A stretch of DNA of 63,745 nt, from assembly GCA_003224905.1 (NCBI GenBank), contig QIAA01000014.1, positions 1 to 63,745 of the forward strand, read 5' to 3'. The notes beneath the pieces are model-generated. The model was not told the origin of the DNA, searched no databases, and worked only from the letters and a program-made list of their open reading frames with translations. The translations under genes and the position numbers were made by a program. Shown piece after piece: positions 25,975 through 34,779 of the stretch (position 1 is its first letter; every line of letters begins with the position of its first letter). Origin of the DNA: Acidobacteriota bacterium (lineage in GTDB: Bacteria; Acidobacteriota; Terriglobia; Terriglobales; Acidobacteriaceae).

Positions 25975-28284
25975 TTACTGCACCGTAACCGTTGCTACCG
26001 CTCCGGCTACCGCGATTGGCTGCATGCCCGGATCGCGCGCCCCGCCTTTGGAAATCGTCAGGTTCGACTGGCCCGCTGCTTTGGCCATGAATGTGAGGGT
26101 CACCACTGTGCCCTGTCCGGAAACCCCGGTTGCGCCAGGGGGCCGCGTAGCTGTGATTTGCAATGTGCCGCTCGAGTCATCATCGCGGTGCACCAGGGCA
26201 ACGGCCTGACCATCTTGAGACAGCAGCCCTCCGTTTGAGACGTTCACGACCTGCAGGACTTTAGGGTCATAACTTATCTTCAGGGGCACCGAGTACACAT
26301 TCTGCGCGCCGGAAAGCAGCACGTTCATCGCGAATGTTGCACCCTGAGCTTGGGTCATATTGGCAGGATCAAACATGAAGGCCGCAGAGCCCGCTTGCGG
26401 TTGCGGCGGATTAGGATTCGCCTGAGGAGGCGGCTGAACAGGTTGTACCGGAGCCGGAGCAGGTGCAGGAGCTTGCGCGGGAGCTGCTTCGCCACCCTCC
26501 GGCGCGGCTGCTGGACGGTTTACCCGGTGCAACTCGATCGCACTCGCCGTTCCCACCTGTAATGCCCGCTCATTCAATTCGCTCAGTTCCTGTCCTCTAA
26601 TTATGTGCGGAACGAGCGCAAATACGATCTCGTTCTCGCGGTGCTCGGTGTTGGTTTGACCGAACAGATAACGGAGGATTGGAATCTGTGATAACCCCGG
26701 GATGCCGCTCAACGATTTGGTCTGTTGATCCTCGAGCATTCCACCCAACAGATTTACTTCACCTTCTTTGAGGCGAATCTCGTGCTCGATCTTGCGCTGT
26801 CCAATGATGGGCTGGCTGATTCCTCCGATATTTGACTGCCCAGTTACCGACGAAATATCCATCGAGATCTTCAACGTAACTTCCCGTCCGGCATGCACTC
26901 GCGGCGTGATATCGATGTTTACGCCAACGTCGAGGTACTGGAATTGCGTATTCACAAGAGGATTGATACCCACTCCACCGATTCCAGGCTGAAATGATCC
27001 TGTGGCAACAGGCACACGGTCGCCGATCTTCAGCGAGGCCTTCTGTCCGTCCACTGCGCGAATTTGCGGGTTCTGGATGAGCTTTGTGTTGCTATCCGAA
27101 AACAAGGCGGTGGCCGTGGCCGGATTGATAGTCACAGCAAAATCGGTGGCGTTCAAGTTGCCCAAGCGATTCAAATTAATCTGATTGGAACCAGTGGTGG
27201 TGTTGTTAAGCGTGTTGTTGAGATTATTGTTGTTATTGTTGTTGGTATTGTTGACGTTCGTATTGATGTTGCTCTGAAGCGCTATTGTGGCGCTCGTCGG
27301 TGGGCTGATGCCGAGTGTTCGTGTTTTGGAACGGCTTACCTGCATCACCGCAACTTCGACGATGACTTCCGAACGCGCCCGGTCGAGATCGCCAACCAAT
27401 TTTTGCGCCAGTGCGATCTGGTCCGGAGTGCCGCGCACCACGAGCGCCCCCTGCGATGGCAAAGGCTGAATGCGTGAGATTTCAAGAATCTGCCGCAGCG
27501 CGTTCACTACATCCTGTAATTCGGTGGGCTGCGAAAGGTTTCCCAGGTAGAACGTCTTGATGACGCTCTGCTCCAGGTCCTTCCGTTTGGCAGGATTATC
27601 CTGCGCGACAAAAATCGTGTTCGGGGTCACTGGGCGCCAGAAGGTCTTCGATTCGAGCGCAATGATCTGCAGCGCGTCTTCTAATGTGACGCCATTCAAT
27701 TCAACCTTGATTCGGCGCGACGTGTAGTCGGGATCGAACAAAACGTTGATGCCGGCCAACTTACCCGTCGTTTCATAAATGACCTTGCTGTCCTCAGTCA
27801 TTTTTAACGTGATGGGGACATTCGCAATCGGAGCCAGATCCACAGGCCCTTGCGCTTCCTGAATGCGCTTCTGCAGAGGTGTCGGTGGTGCTTGGGCACG
27901 TGGCGGCGCGCTTCCGGCAGCTTCCATCAACTTCTGAGTCCGACGCAGCTCCTGCTGGGCGATTGAACTCGACGGGTCAATCTCCGCTGCCTTCTGGAAC
28001 TCCGCCATCGCCTCCTGCAGTTTGCCGCCTTCTCTCAGAAGCTGGCCACGGTGCACATGTGAAGCTCCGGCGAGGAAACGCAGGCGCTCGAACGCGGCCC
28101 GGAATTGCAAATCTTTGGGCTTCTGGTCGTAGGCCTGTTTGTAAAAATCGTAGGCCTTCTCGTAATCCTGGCGCTGTTCCGCGTCCTTCCCGCGGTTGTA
28201 CAAAGACTTGGCGCTGTCAGCTGCTGCGGGCAGTATGGAAATGATGATGAATAAGAGAGCCGCCGGGCGAATCAGGCGTGTCAT
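25975..28284 (-). CDS. Secretin (GspD/PilQ family) with TPR and cohesin-like domains
   Basis: This 769-aa outer-membrane secretin starts with a signal peptide. A TPR-like helical region (about 25-120, including EKAYDFYKQAYDQKP) follows. Then come an STN/N0-like domain (VIYETTGKLAGINVLFDP), an N1-type repeat, and the secretin core with PQIRAVDGQKASLKIGDR and EGEVNLLGGML...SGIPGLSQIPILRYLFG. A Pro/Ala-rich linker (PAQAPAPAPAPVQPVQ) leads to a C-terminal cohesin-like domain of about 110 residues with LKISYDPKVLQVVNVSNG. An Asn-rich run sits mid-protein. ATG 28284 has GAGGGATC upstream; the in-frame start at 28401 adds only 39 charged residues. The cohesin tail is unusual for a secretin but recurs in acidobacterial examples. 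Confidence 0.92.
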   Translation of the reverse strand: MTRLIRPAALLFIIISILPAAADSAKSLYNRGKDAEQRQDYEKAYDFYKQAYDQKPKDLQFRAAFERLRFLAGASHVHRGQLLREGGKLQEAMAEFQKAAEIDPSSSIAQQELRRTQKLMEAAGSAPPRAQAPPTPLQKRIQEAQGPVDLAPIANVPITLKMTEDSKVIYETTGKLAGINVLFDPDYTSRRIKVELNGVTLEDALQIIALESKTFWRPVTPNTIFVAQDNPAKRKDLEQSVIKTFYLGNLSQPTELQDVVNALRQILEISRIQPLPSQGALVVRGTPDQIALAQKLVGDLDRARSEVIVEVAVMQVSRSKTRTLGISPPTSATIALQSNINTNVNNTNNNNNNNLNNTLNNTTTGSNQINLNRLGNLNATDFAVTINPATATALFSDSNTKLIQNPQIRAVDGQKASLKIGDRVPVATGSFQPGIGGVGINPLVNTQFQYLDVGVNIDITPRVHAGREVTLKISMDISSVTGQSNIGGISQPIIGQRKIEHEIRLKEGEVNLLGGMLEDQQTKSLSGIPGLSQIPILRYLFGQTNTEHRENEIVFALVPHIIRGQELSELNERALQVGTASAIELHRVNRPAAAPEGGEAAPAQAPAPAPAPVQPVQPPPQANPNPPQPQAGSAAFMFDPANMTQAQGATFAMNVLLSGAQNVYSVPLKISYDPKVLQVVNVSNGGLLSQDGQAVALVHRDDDSSGTLQITATRPPGATGVSGQGTVVTLTFMAKAAGQSNLTISKGGARDPGMQPIAVAGAVATVTVQ

Positions 28285-28496
28285 TACAGATCCCTCGCAG
28301 ACAGTCTTCCCTCGGGGTCGGCCAGCGGCCCTTGGCCCAGGCTTTGAATTTTCTCCGATGGAGACGTAAGCTGCGTGATTATAGCATCGCTCCTGAGCCA
28401 TCCGAAGTTACTGGCTTGGTAGCAGTTACTCGTTGGTTCTAGTCCTCATAGCCTGCAATTCTGATATCCAAAATGGTCCTGTGAGATAACTGAATC

Positions 28497-29021
28497 ATGG
28501 CGCGCCAACCCAGCCATCAAACTAAGCCCAACCCGGAAAAGAATCCGCGCCGTGATCCCACAGCAGCCGGCAAGCGCGACGCCGCTGTAAACAGGATCGC
28601 TTCGCACAACTATTTCTTGCTGGAAAAATTTGAGGCGGGCATTGCCTTGACGGGGACGGAGGTCAAATCGATCCGTGGCGGCAGGGCCAATCTCAAGGAC
28701 GCGTACGGGCTGGTGAAAGACGGGGAGATCTGGCTTTTGAACGCACACATCAGCCCCTATGAGCATGGCAGCTATTCCAATCATGAGGCCTTGCGGACAC
28801 GTAAGTTACTCATGCATCGGGCGGAAATTACGAAACTGATCGGCAAGACGCAGCAGAAGGGGCTCACCCTCATCCCGACGCGCATGTATTTCAAGAACGG
28901 CAGAGTCAAGGTCGAACTTGCGCTGGCCAAGGGCAAACAGTTGTGGGACAAACGCGAGACCGAGCGTCGGCGCACCGCCGATCGGGAAGCCCGCGAAGCA
29001 ATTGCCAGATCCCGAAGATAG
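28497..29021 (+). CDS. smpB: SsrA-binding protein
   Basis: SmpB binds tmRNA and brings it to stalled ribosomes for trans-translation. The 174-aa product has the conserved core NRIASHNYFLLEKFEAGI, LTGTEVKSIRGGRANLKD, ISPYEHGSYSNH and the C-terminal tail KGKQLWDKRETERRR that mimics codon-anticodon pairing. An extra 30 or so residue basic N-terminal extension precedes the core. ATG 28497 is used, and the ribosome site is not obvious. The tmRNA gene (ssrA) is not in the window. It is divergent from the secretin gene. Confidence 0.97.
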   Translation: MARQPSHQTKPNPEKNPRRDPTAAGKRDAAVNRIASHNYFLLEKFEAGIALTGTEVKSIRGGRANLKDAYGLVKDGEIWLLNAHISPYEHGSYSNHEALRTRKLLMHRAEITKLIGKTQQKGLTLIPTRMYFKNGRVKVELALAKGKQLWDKRETERRRTADREAREAIARSRR

Positions 29022-29043
29022 ACATAGGACGTAGCGGCGCAGG

Positions 29044-29144
29044 ATTTTCTTTGCGTCCTTAAGCTTCTTCTTTGCGAACTTTGCGGTCAAAAGCTGTTAA
29101 CCGCAAAGCGATGCGAAGGGACCCGCAAAGGCAGCAAAGAAAAT
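29044..29144. repeat. Nested inverted repeats with GCAAAG units
   Basis: ATTTTCTTTGC (29044-29054) is the exact reverse complement of GCAAAGAAAAT (29134-29144). Inside it, CTTTGCGGT (29079-29087) matches ACCGCAAAG (29100-29108). Short CTTTGCG/CGCAAAG units recur between. The transcript could fold into a long interrupted stem. Similar GCAAAG-rich intergenic repeats occur in acidobacteria and planctomycetes. Confidence 0.7.
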
Positions 29145-29188
29145 ATTCGCGGAGCCACTACCGCGGCTCAACGAACCCACCTCTCACC

Positions 29189-30175
29189 CTACGGAAACCG
29201 ATATCCCGGTTTCAGCTCACAACGGTAGACCTTAGCCTGATCGCGCGTAACTCTGGCGTTGCAATCCGCCCAACTGAGGAGCAGATGGGGTCCCAAGGGA
29301 AAAACGATAGTCGAACCATTCAAGTCAGCTTCAATGCTGACCCCCTCCGCAGTCGCAGGCAAAGTGAAATTCAATGCCTGACCGAAGATCACAGGATGTG
29401 ACCGCCGGATGATATCGCCCACCATGGGATGGAACACTTCCGCCTCAACCAGGAAAGTAGCGGTATCGGACCAGTTGCGGGCAGATACGGTTATGGTTCG
29501 CCCGCCGCGTAGAAACGTGTCGTTCTCAAACCTGGTAAAAGGACATGGTCCGGCGATGCAGGAGGCACGTACGTTTCGAAATTCATTATTGTCACCTGCA
29601 TCCAATGTCAGGCCGCCGATATTGGCCTTCCATTTGCCATCCGGGGAACAGGGTTGCTGTCCTTTACAGGGGACATTTCCCGTATTCACAACCTGAAAGG
29701 TCCTGACGGCGCTCCCTACATTCACCGTGGTGCCTGACTTGACCGAATAGCGGGCCAGAACGTTTGTGACTGCCACTTGGGGCTGGCTGGGTTCTGGCCG
29801 GATTTCGCGACGGAGGGGAATCATGCGAGTGACGTAAAGCTTGTCACTGACATATTCCTTGATATCCAGGGGCACATAATCAGGGTGCCGAAACTGCAAC
29901 ACAATCGGCTGCCGCCTACGGATGCCGCTGGAAAGGGTCACGGCGAAGTATCCTGAAGAATCGGACTTGGCATGCGCAGTCCCCAGACTGTTGCTGGCGT
30001 TGATTTCGACGTCGGCAACTGGCAACTCTTTGCGTGGATCAGGATCCTGGACGATCACGCTTCCCCTGATTACCACCGGTTGCCTTCTCTTCAGAAGAAC
30101 GCCATACCAGGCGGCCGCCATCAGGATCGCCAGAAACAGTACGATTGCCGTAGCAAACTTTCCTCCGCGCTTCAC
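29189..30175 (-). CDS. Membrane-anchored protein with carboxypeptidase-regulatory-like domain
   Basis: The 328-aa product has an N-terminal hydrophobic anchor (about 8-28) followed by VIRGSVIVQDPDPRKELPVADVEI. This is a CarboxypepD_reg/Ig-like beta domain ending near residue 115. The remainder has two Cys pairs (CKGQQPC; CIAGPC) that could form disulfides outside the cytoplasm. I see no catalytic motif. Such proteins are abundant in acidobacteria, and the role is unknown. GTG 30175 has GGGGAA 4-5 bases upstream. It stands alone on the minus strand between smpB and the glucoamylase-like gene. Confidence 0.8.
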   Translation of the reverse strand: MKRGGKFATAIVLFLAILMAAAWYGVLLKRRQPVVIRGSVIVQDPDPRKELPVADVEINASNSLGTAHAKSDSSGYFAVTLSSGIRRRQPIVLQFRHPDYVPLDIKEYVSDKLYVTRMIPLRREIRPEPSQPQVAVTNVLARYSVKSGTTVNVGSAVRTFQVVNTGNVPCKGQQPCSPDGKWKANIGGLTLDAGDNNEFRNVRASCIAGPCPFTRFENDTFLRGGRTITVSARNWSDTATFLVEAEVFHPMVGDIIRRSHPVIFGQALNFTLPATAEGVSIEADLNGSTIVFPLGPHLLLSWADCNARVTRDQAKVYRCELKPGYRFP

Positions 30176-30332
30176 AAATTCCCCAAGGCCTTCCTGGTTT
30201 CTGCGTTTCTGGTTCGTTGATGCACAGGACTGCTCTGAAATTTTAGCGTGTCTTCCGCGTCCGGCCGGGTTACTCTTCAGGTTTCCACGGTTCCCTTCTC
30301 ACAGAAAGATAATTTAAGATTTTTTCCAACGA

Positions 30333-31691
30333 GTGCGTAATAAATCTCAAGAAACTAAGTATTCGCGGCGTGAAGTAATGCGGGCTCTGGCCGGCCTGGC
30401 GGCGAGTGGAACGTTTTTGTCCCTTGTAACAGAAGCCAGCGGCGAGCCCACGACACTCGCGGCGCTCGCGCCCAAATCCCCACTCTCGCCTGAAGACGAT
30501 CAATTTCTTGAGGAAATCGAACATCTGAATTTCTGTTACTTCTGGGAGCAAGTCGATCCGGACACCGGCATGGTGAAAGACCGGAGCAATATCCGCACGG
30601 TTGACAACGGCATAGTCGCCAGCATTGCCGCCACGGGATTTGGGCTGACAGCAATCTGTATCGGACAAAAACGTGGGTACATCTCTATGCCGGAGGCGCG
30701 AAAGCGCGTTGTTAACTCTCTGCGCTTCCTCTGGAAAAAACTCCCCAATCACCGAGGTTTTTTTTATCACTTCGCCAACATACATACCGGAGAGAGGATT
30801 TGGGACTCAGAAATCTCCTCGGTTGATACTGCGATTCTACTGTGTGGAGTCCTGACCTGCCGGCAGTACTTTCAGAACTCCGAAATAAGCCAGCTCGCAA
30901 CTGCTATTTTCAATCGCGCGGATTGGACGTGGCTTTCAGAAGACACGCCTCTGCTCCCGCATGGCTGGACACCGGAAATCGGTTTTCTGCCCTACCGCTG
31001 GGACGGATACAGCGAATTGATGATGATGTATCTGATGGGACTCGGCTCTTCCGCGCATCCCCTGCGGCTGGAAACCTGGAGCGCGTGGAAGCGGACTACG
31101 TTCGAGTACGCCGGCTTGCGCTACATCGGTTCTTTTGCGCCGCTCTTTGTACACCAATACTCTCAGGCCTGGTTTGATTTCCGCGGCAAGCGGGACCTGC
31201 ACGCCGACTATTTTCGCAACTCGGTAATTGCCACAGATGTGCATCGACGCTTCTGTCTTGAACTGGGTACCCAGTATCCCCAATATAGCGAGGATCTTTG
31301 GGGAATTACTGCATCGGACTCGGACCGGGGATATGTCGTCTGGGGAGGGCCTCCCGCTATCGGCCCCATCGATGGAACTGTCGTGCCGAGTGCGGCGGGA
31401 GGCTCAATTCCGTTTCTGCCGCAAGGAACCATGCGCGTCCTCCGCACGATCAAGAACCGTTACGGAGAACGCGCCTGGAGTCCTTACGGATTTGTAAACG
31501 CATTCAATCCGGCCAAAAACTGGTTCGACACCGACGTGATCGGCATCGATACCGGCATCACCATGCTCATGGCCGAGAATGCCCGAACTGGTTTTGTCTG
31601 GGACACGTTCATGAAGAACCCGGAAGCGGTTCGTGGCATGACCCGCGCCGGATTCAAACCATACGAACCGCCCCAGGTACTGCTGTCATAG
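30333..31691 (+). CDS. Glucoamylase-like glycoside hydrolase (PF10091 type), Tat-exported
   Basis: The 452-aa protein starts with a Tat-like signal (SRREVMRALAGLAASGTF) and then an (alpha/alpha) barrel of the bacterial glucoamylase-like family. Diagnostic stretches are DQFLEEIEHLNFCYFWEQ, VDNGIVASIAATGFGL, WDSEISSVDTA, YRWDGYSE, and the C-terminal SDSDRGYVVWG and WFDTDVIGIDTG. Members act on beta-glucans or related oligosaccharides; the exact substrate is not predictable. The start GTG 30333 lacks a good ribosome site. Its last 208 bases overlap, tail to tail, the gene on the opposite strand. The protein's own conserved end lies inside that overlap. Confidence 0.88.
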   Translation: MRNKSQETKYSRREVMRALAGLAASGTFLSLVTEASGEPTTLAALAPKSPLSPEDDQFLEEIEHLNFCYFWEQVDPDTGMVKDRSNIRTVDNGIVASIAATGFGLTAICIGQKRGYISMPEARKRVVNSLRFLWKKLPNHRGFFYHFANIHTGERIWDSEISSVDTAILLCGVLTCRQYFQNSEISQLATAIFNRADWTWLSEDTPLLPHGWTPEIGFLPYRWDGYSELMMMYLMGLGSSAHPLRLETWSAWKRTTFEYAGLRYIGSFAPLFVHQYSQAWFDFRGKRDLHADYFRNSVIATDVHRRFCLELGTQYPQYSEDLWGITASDSDRGYVVWGGPPAIGPIDGTVVPSAAGGSIPFLPQGTMRVLRTIKNRYGERAWSPYGFVNAFNPAKNWFDTDVIGIDTGITMLMAENARTGFVWDTFMKNPEAVRGMTRAGFKPYEPPQVLLS

Positions 31692-32566
31692 TCTGCCGCT
31701 ACCCAGGAAACCGGGGACACCGGAGTTTCTTTGGGAGAGGCGGGAGACGCTTCGACCGCCGGAGCTTTCGTTTCAATCTTCACTGTCCCTAGAATCTTTT
31801 CCAACTTGCTGAAGACCTGCTCGCGGTCCACGGGTGTAATGCCGTCCTCGACTCCGGATGTGGTTGTGCCCAAACCAAGCGTGAATTCATAACAGGTGTC
31901 GTTCTGGTAGACGTGGTAATACTTGGCGTCGGCTTGCCTGGCATCGCCCGTCAGGCTCTCAACCTGCTCGAAATCGACACTGCCGATTCGCACCTTCGAG
32001 GGAGTGACAGCCTCTTTCGAGCTTGCCTGCGGAAAAGCGAACTGCGAACACTCAGCAGCACTGAGATTATTGTTCACGTTGACCGTCATGAACCCGGATG
32101 CAAAGTCCGTTTCCGGATAGGAGTTCTCCGGTAATCGAAGTGCGGCCAGTGTTTTTCCGCCGGGCTTGACGAAGTCCATTTCCACCGGCCCCAGTTCGGG
32201 CCAGCTGAGCTGCGCCTTCTCGCCGACGTTCAGGCTGTACTTAGTTGGATAACTAAGAGAAACGCCGTAAGTCTTGTTGACATACCTGGCCGTGGCGGGC
32301 CGGCGTTTGTGCACCTTCTTCTTTGGTGGGAGGGCCGGGGCAACTGCTGGTGCTGCCGGTGGTGCTGCGGAACCGGCAACTGGCGCGCTGGACTGGCTTG
32401 AAACGCCCGTCAGCTGGGTGCCGCCTTTCTTCGAGCAACTGCTGACTCCCAGGAATAGCGCCACTGTCAATAGTCCTGCAAATATCAACGGCAAATGCGT
32501 GCTGCTGAAGCCTACGGAACTATCTTCCATTTTCTTGTGCGTACTGAACTGGTTGAGTTCTGCCAT
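31484..32566 (-). CDS. Probable lipoprotein of unknown function with antisense C-terminal extension
   Basis: The 360-aa product has a hydrophobic segment ending GVSSCSKK, so Cys44 is a likely lipid-attachment site. A Pro/Ala-rich linker leads to a domain starting NKTYGVSLSYPTKY. I know this as a recurrent secreted-protein opening in acidobacteria but without function. ATG 32566 follows TAGGAGGGAAT. The last 70 residues or so lie opposite the conserved end of the glucoamylase-like gene and look like a read-through extension, not a domain. A lost stop near VSPVSW is a reasonable explanation. The first 290 residues are well supported. Confidence 0.75.
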   Translation of the reverse strand: MAELNQFSTHKKMEDSSVGFSSTHLPLIFAGLLTVALFLGVSSCSKKGGTQLTGVSSQSSAPVAGSAAPPAAPAVAPALPPKKKVHKRRPATARYVNKTYGVSLSYPTKYSLNVGEKAQLSWPELGPVEMDFVKPGGKTLAALRLPENSYPETDFASGFMTVNVNNNLSAAECSQFAFPQASSKEAVTPSKVRIGSVDFEQVESLTGDARQADAKYYHVYQNDTCYEFTLGLGTTTSGVEDGITPVDREQVFSKLEKILGTVKIETKAPAVEASPASPKETPVSPVSWVAADYDSSTWGGSYGLNPARVMPRTASGFFMNVSQTKPVRAFSAMSMVMPVSMPITSVSNQFLAGLNAFTNP

Positions 32567-33009
32567 ATTCCCTCCTACTGCTGCTTCCGGTAAGACGTGA
32601 TGGCACGCGAATGCCCGCAGCCGATTGTATTGATTTCACGCCATTTAGCAGCGGCTTGAGGTAGCCTGACCATAGCTGGGGAAACACACTGTGGTGCGCG
32701 TGACACGAAGGCAACGCCTGTTCTTATCGAGGAGCACCTTGAACCTGGGTGTTTCGGAGCTGGTCAGGCCAAGAAGGTCAGAAACTTTTTCGCGACGAAT
32801 GATCCCGGTGATCAAATTAGTATAGGAATGAGTTTAAGCGAATCTGGCGCGGGCACGTCTAGCTGATGCAAGAAACGTGGACAAAGATCCTAATGCGAAT
32901 TGTCCGACAGCTTCTTCACCGTAATGAAGGATTTTAAGCCGACGCATTCGAAGGAAGAGAAGAAGTAACGCGAGTTCGTCGCAGAGATTCATCCTTAATG
33001 GAGGTCAAG
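32567..33009. other. Intergenic, promoter region for two divergent genes
   Basis: This stretch of 443 bases lies between the lipoprotein gene (left, minus) and the IPT-domain gene (right, plus). I see no gene, strong hairpin, repeat or clear promoter match. It presumably holds both promoters. Confidence 0.5.
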
Positions 33010-33366
33010 ATGCAAACAAACCTCAAAGAAATGGCACGAACAATACGGCAGCTACTGATTCTGGTTATTGTGGGTGCGGGTTTTACTGGGACGCTATTTG
33101 CGGCATCACCAAGCATTACGAGCCTGTCTCCCACCTCGGGAAAGGTTGGCACGTCAGTCACAATTACTGGCGCGAACTTCGGTTCGACCCCGAGCACCGT
33201 GACATTTAATGGGACGCCAGCGACAACCATCTCGAGTTGGACTCCGACCTCGATCAAAGCTGTCGTGCCAAGCGGTGCAACCACGGGAAAGGTGGTGGTC
33301 ACTGTTGGCGGAGTTGCCAGCAATGGTGTCTCGTTCAGCGTGGCGCATGGTGGCATCATCAGGTGA
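33010..33366 (+). CDS. Small exported IPT/TIG-domain protein
   Basis: The 118-residue product has a signal peptide (hydrophobic LLILVIVGAGFTG, cut near LFA). One IPT/TIG immunoglobulin-like domain follows, from SPSITSLSPTSGKVGTSVTI to VGGVASNGVSFSV. The domain fills the mature protein. ATG 33010 has GGAGG 5 bases upstream. Acidobacterial IPT proteins are usually much longer, and this one ends a few residues after the domain. Another frame continues for about 100 bases with ...VTVVSPPNAATAK, so it may be a truncated remnant of a larger surface protein. A stand-alone mini-domain is the alternative. Confidence 0.65.
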   Translation: MQTNLKEMARTIRQLLILVIVGAGFTGTLFAASPSITSLSPTSGKVGTSVTITGANFGSTPSTVTFNGTPATTISSWTPTSIKAVVPSGATTGKVVVTVGGVASNGVSFSVAHGGIIR

Positions 33367-33885
33367 CGGTGGTAAGTCCGCCAAACGCAGCCACGGCAAA
33401 AACTATGTGCACTGGCGATGATCCAGTTCAACGAGCCGGTGTCTGCGGCAAAGGTGAGAGACGGATTCTATAAAGGGGATGTCAAGAGAAAACACTTTTC
33501 CGTCTCCGCAGGAGGCGGTAGTTTTCTGACAGCCAGCGCCTGCGAGTAGCTCCACGAGGTTGTCCCGGAGTGGGGTTTGGCGTTGGGCGTGGATTAAGAT
33601 CCAGGCTCATGGATGCGCGGTTCTTCCTTGCCGAGTGCAAACGCGCCTCGAAGCCAGCGTGCTGGCAATGTGCCAACCATGGTTCTATCTGAGACTCGTG
33701 GCCTATGGCTTGGTTGGGTTGTCCGCGGAGCATACGGTGGCCCGTGAGACTGGACGCTGCAGGTTGCCCCAATCAGTAAATTTCAAGCATGTCAGGGGAT
33801 TTTTTCATCGTTACTCTGCCTTTTCCCCATTTGCGAAGTGTCGCTTTCCGTAAACAAATGTGGCGAAGTTTCGGAGCACGCGGAT
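33367..33885. other. Intergenic, no supported gene
   Basis: The first 100 bases or so may be the decayed continuation of the IPT-protein gene. A 97-codon frame at 33560-33853 on the plus strand has no ribosome site and no family features. I see no RNA gene or strong terminator. Confidence 0.45.
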
Positions 33886-34680
33886 TCACGTGTTCTGTGA
33901 AGCTCGCTCACGAGGCAAGAACCGGCGTACGCCGAAGTCGTAAACGGCGCTTCCGAGCAGACCTCCTAGTAGAGGAGCAACGACGGGGACCCACCAGACG
34001 CGGGTGCCGTCGGTTATGCCGTTGTTGCGGAATCCGGCAACGACGGTGAACAGGCGAGGGCCGAAGTCGCGAGCGGGGTTGATCGCGTAGCCGTGCATGC
34101 CTCCGAAGCTCATGCCGATTGCGACCACGACCAGGCCGACCATCAGCGGGGCCAGATTGGCGCCGGGCGGGAAGTTTAGTTCGTCCGTGATGGCGAAGAT
34201 GAGGAGCAGCAGCAAGCCGGTGCCTACGACCTGGTCGAGAAACCCGGATTGAGGTAGTCCGGGGAATGCGGGGAAGGTGGTGAAGACGCCGGCGGTTTTT
34301 TCCAGTTGCGGATCGGCCTGGTGGAAAGCCGGCAGGTAATTCCAATATGCCAGCGCTGCCGCGGTGAAGGCTCCAGCCGTTTGGGCGACGGAATAAGGAA
34401 CGACCTTGCGCCAGGAAAAGCCTCGGAAGACCGCGAGGCTGAGCGTCACTGCGGGATTGAGGTGCGCGCCCGATGTTTTTCCGGCGACGTAGATACCCAT
34501 AGTGACGGCGAGGCCCCAGCCGAGCGTGATGTTGGTGTAGCCTCCGTGGACGAGTTCACCCGGAGTGCGCGAGGGAAACAGAACTACCATGGCGACCACG
34601 CCGGTACCGAGAAGGATCAGGACAAATGTTCCGAGAAATTCGGACAGCAGTTCCCTCAGGATTGTGGGCTTGGCATTCAT
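33886..34680 (-). CDS. Aquaglyceroporin (MIP family)
   Basis: The 264-aa inner-membrane channel has six predicted helices and the two pore loops with NPA motifs: SGAHLNPAVT in the first half and YAINPARDFGPR in the second. The Asp right after NPAR is characteristic of glycerol-conducting (GlpF-like) members. Glycerol or other small polyols are therefore the likely solutes. ATG 34680 follows AAGGAG with a 9-base gap. A longer frame from 34737 adds 19 polar residues. It lies downstream of comM on the same strand, 100 bases away. No glpK or glpD gene is nearby. Confidence 0.94.
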   Translation of the reverse strand: MNAKPTILRELLSEFLGTFVLILLGTGVVAMVVLFPSRTPGELVHGGYTNITLGWGLAVTMGIYVAGKTSGAHLNPAVTLSLAVFRGFSWRKVVPYSVAQTAGAFTAAALAYWNYLPAFHQADPQLEKTAGVFTTFPAFPGLPQSGFLDQVVGTGLLLLLIFAITDELNFPPGANLAPLMVGLVVVAIGMSFGGMHGYAINPARDFGPRLFTVVAGFRNNGITDGTRVWWVPVVAPLLGGLLGSAVYDFGVRRFLPRERASQNT

Positions 34681-34779
34681 CCGCTTGGCTCCTTGATTTG
34701 TTAGTGCGCTAGTCGCCCGATTCTGGCGGTTGGGCAAGATACCTCAAACGTCATGTCGTGGACAAGAATGTGAGCAGCG

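Noticed and set aside
33560..33853. 97-codon frame in the gap after the IPT gene
   Set aside because: No ribosome site, no conserved motif.
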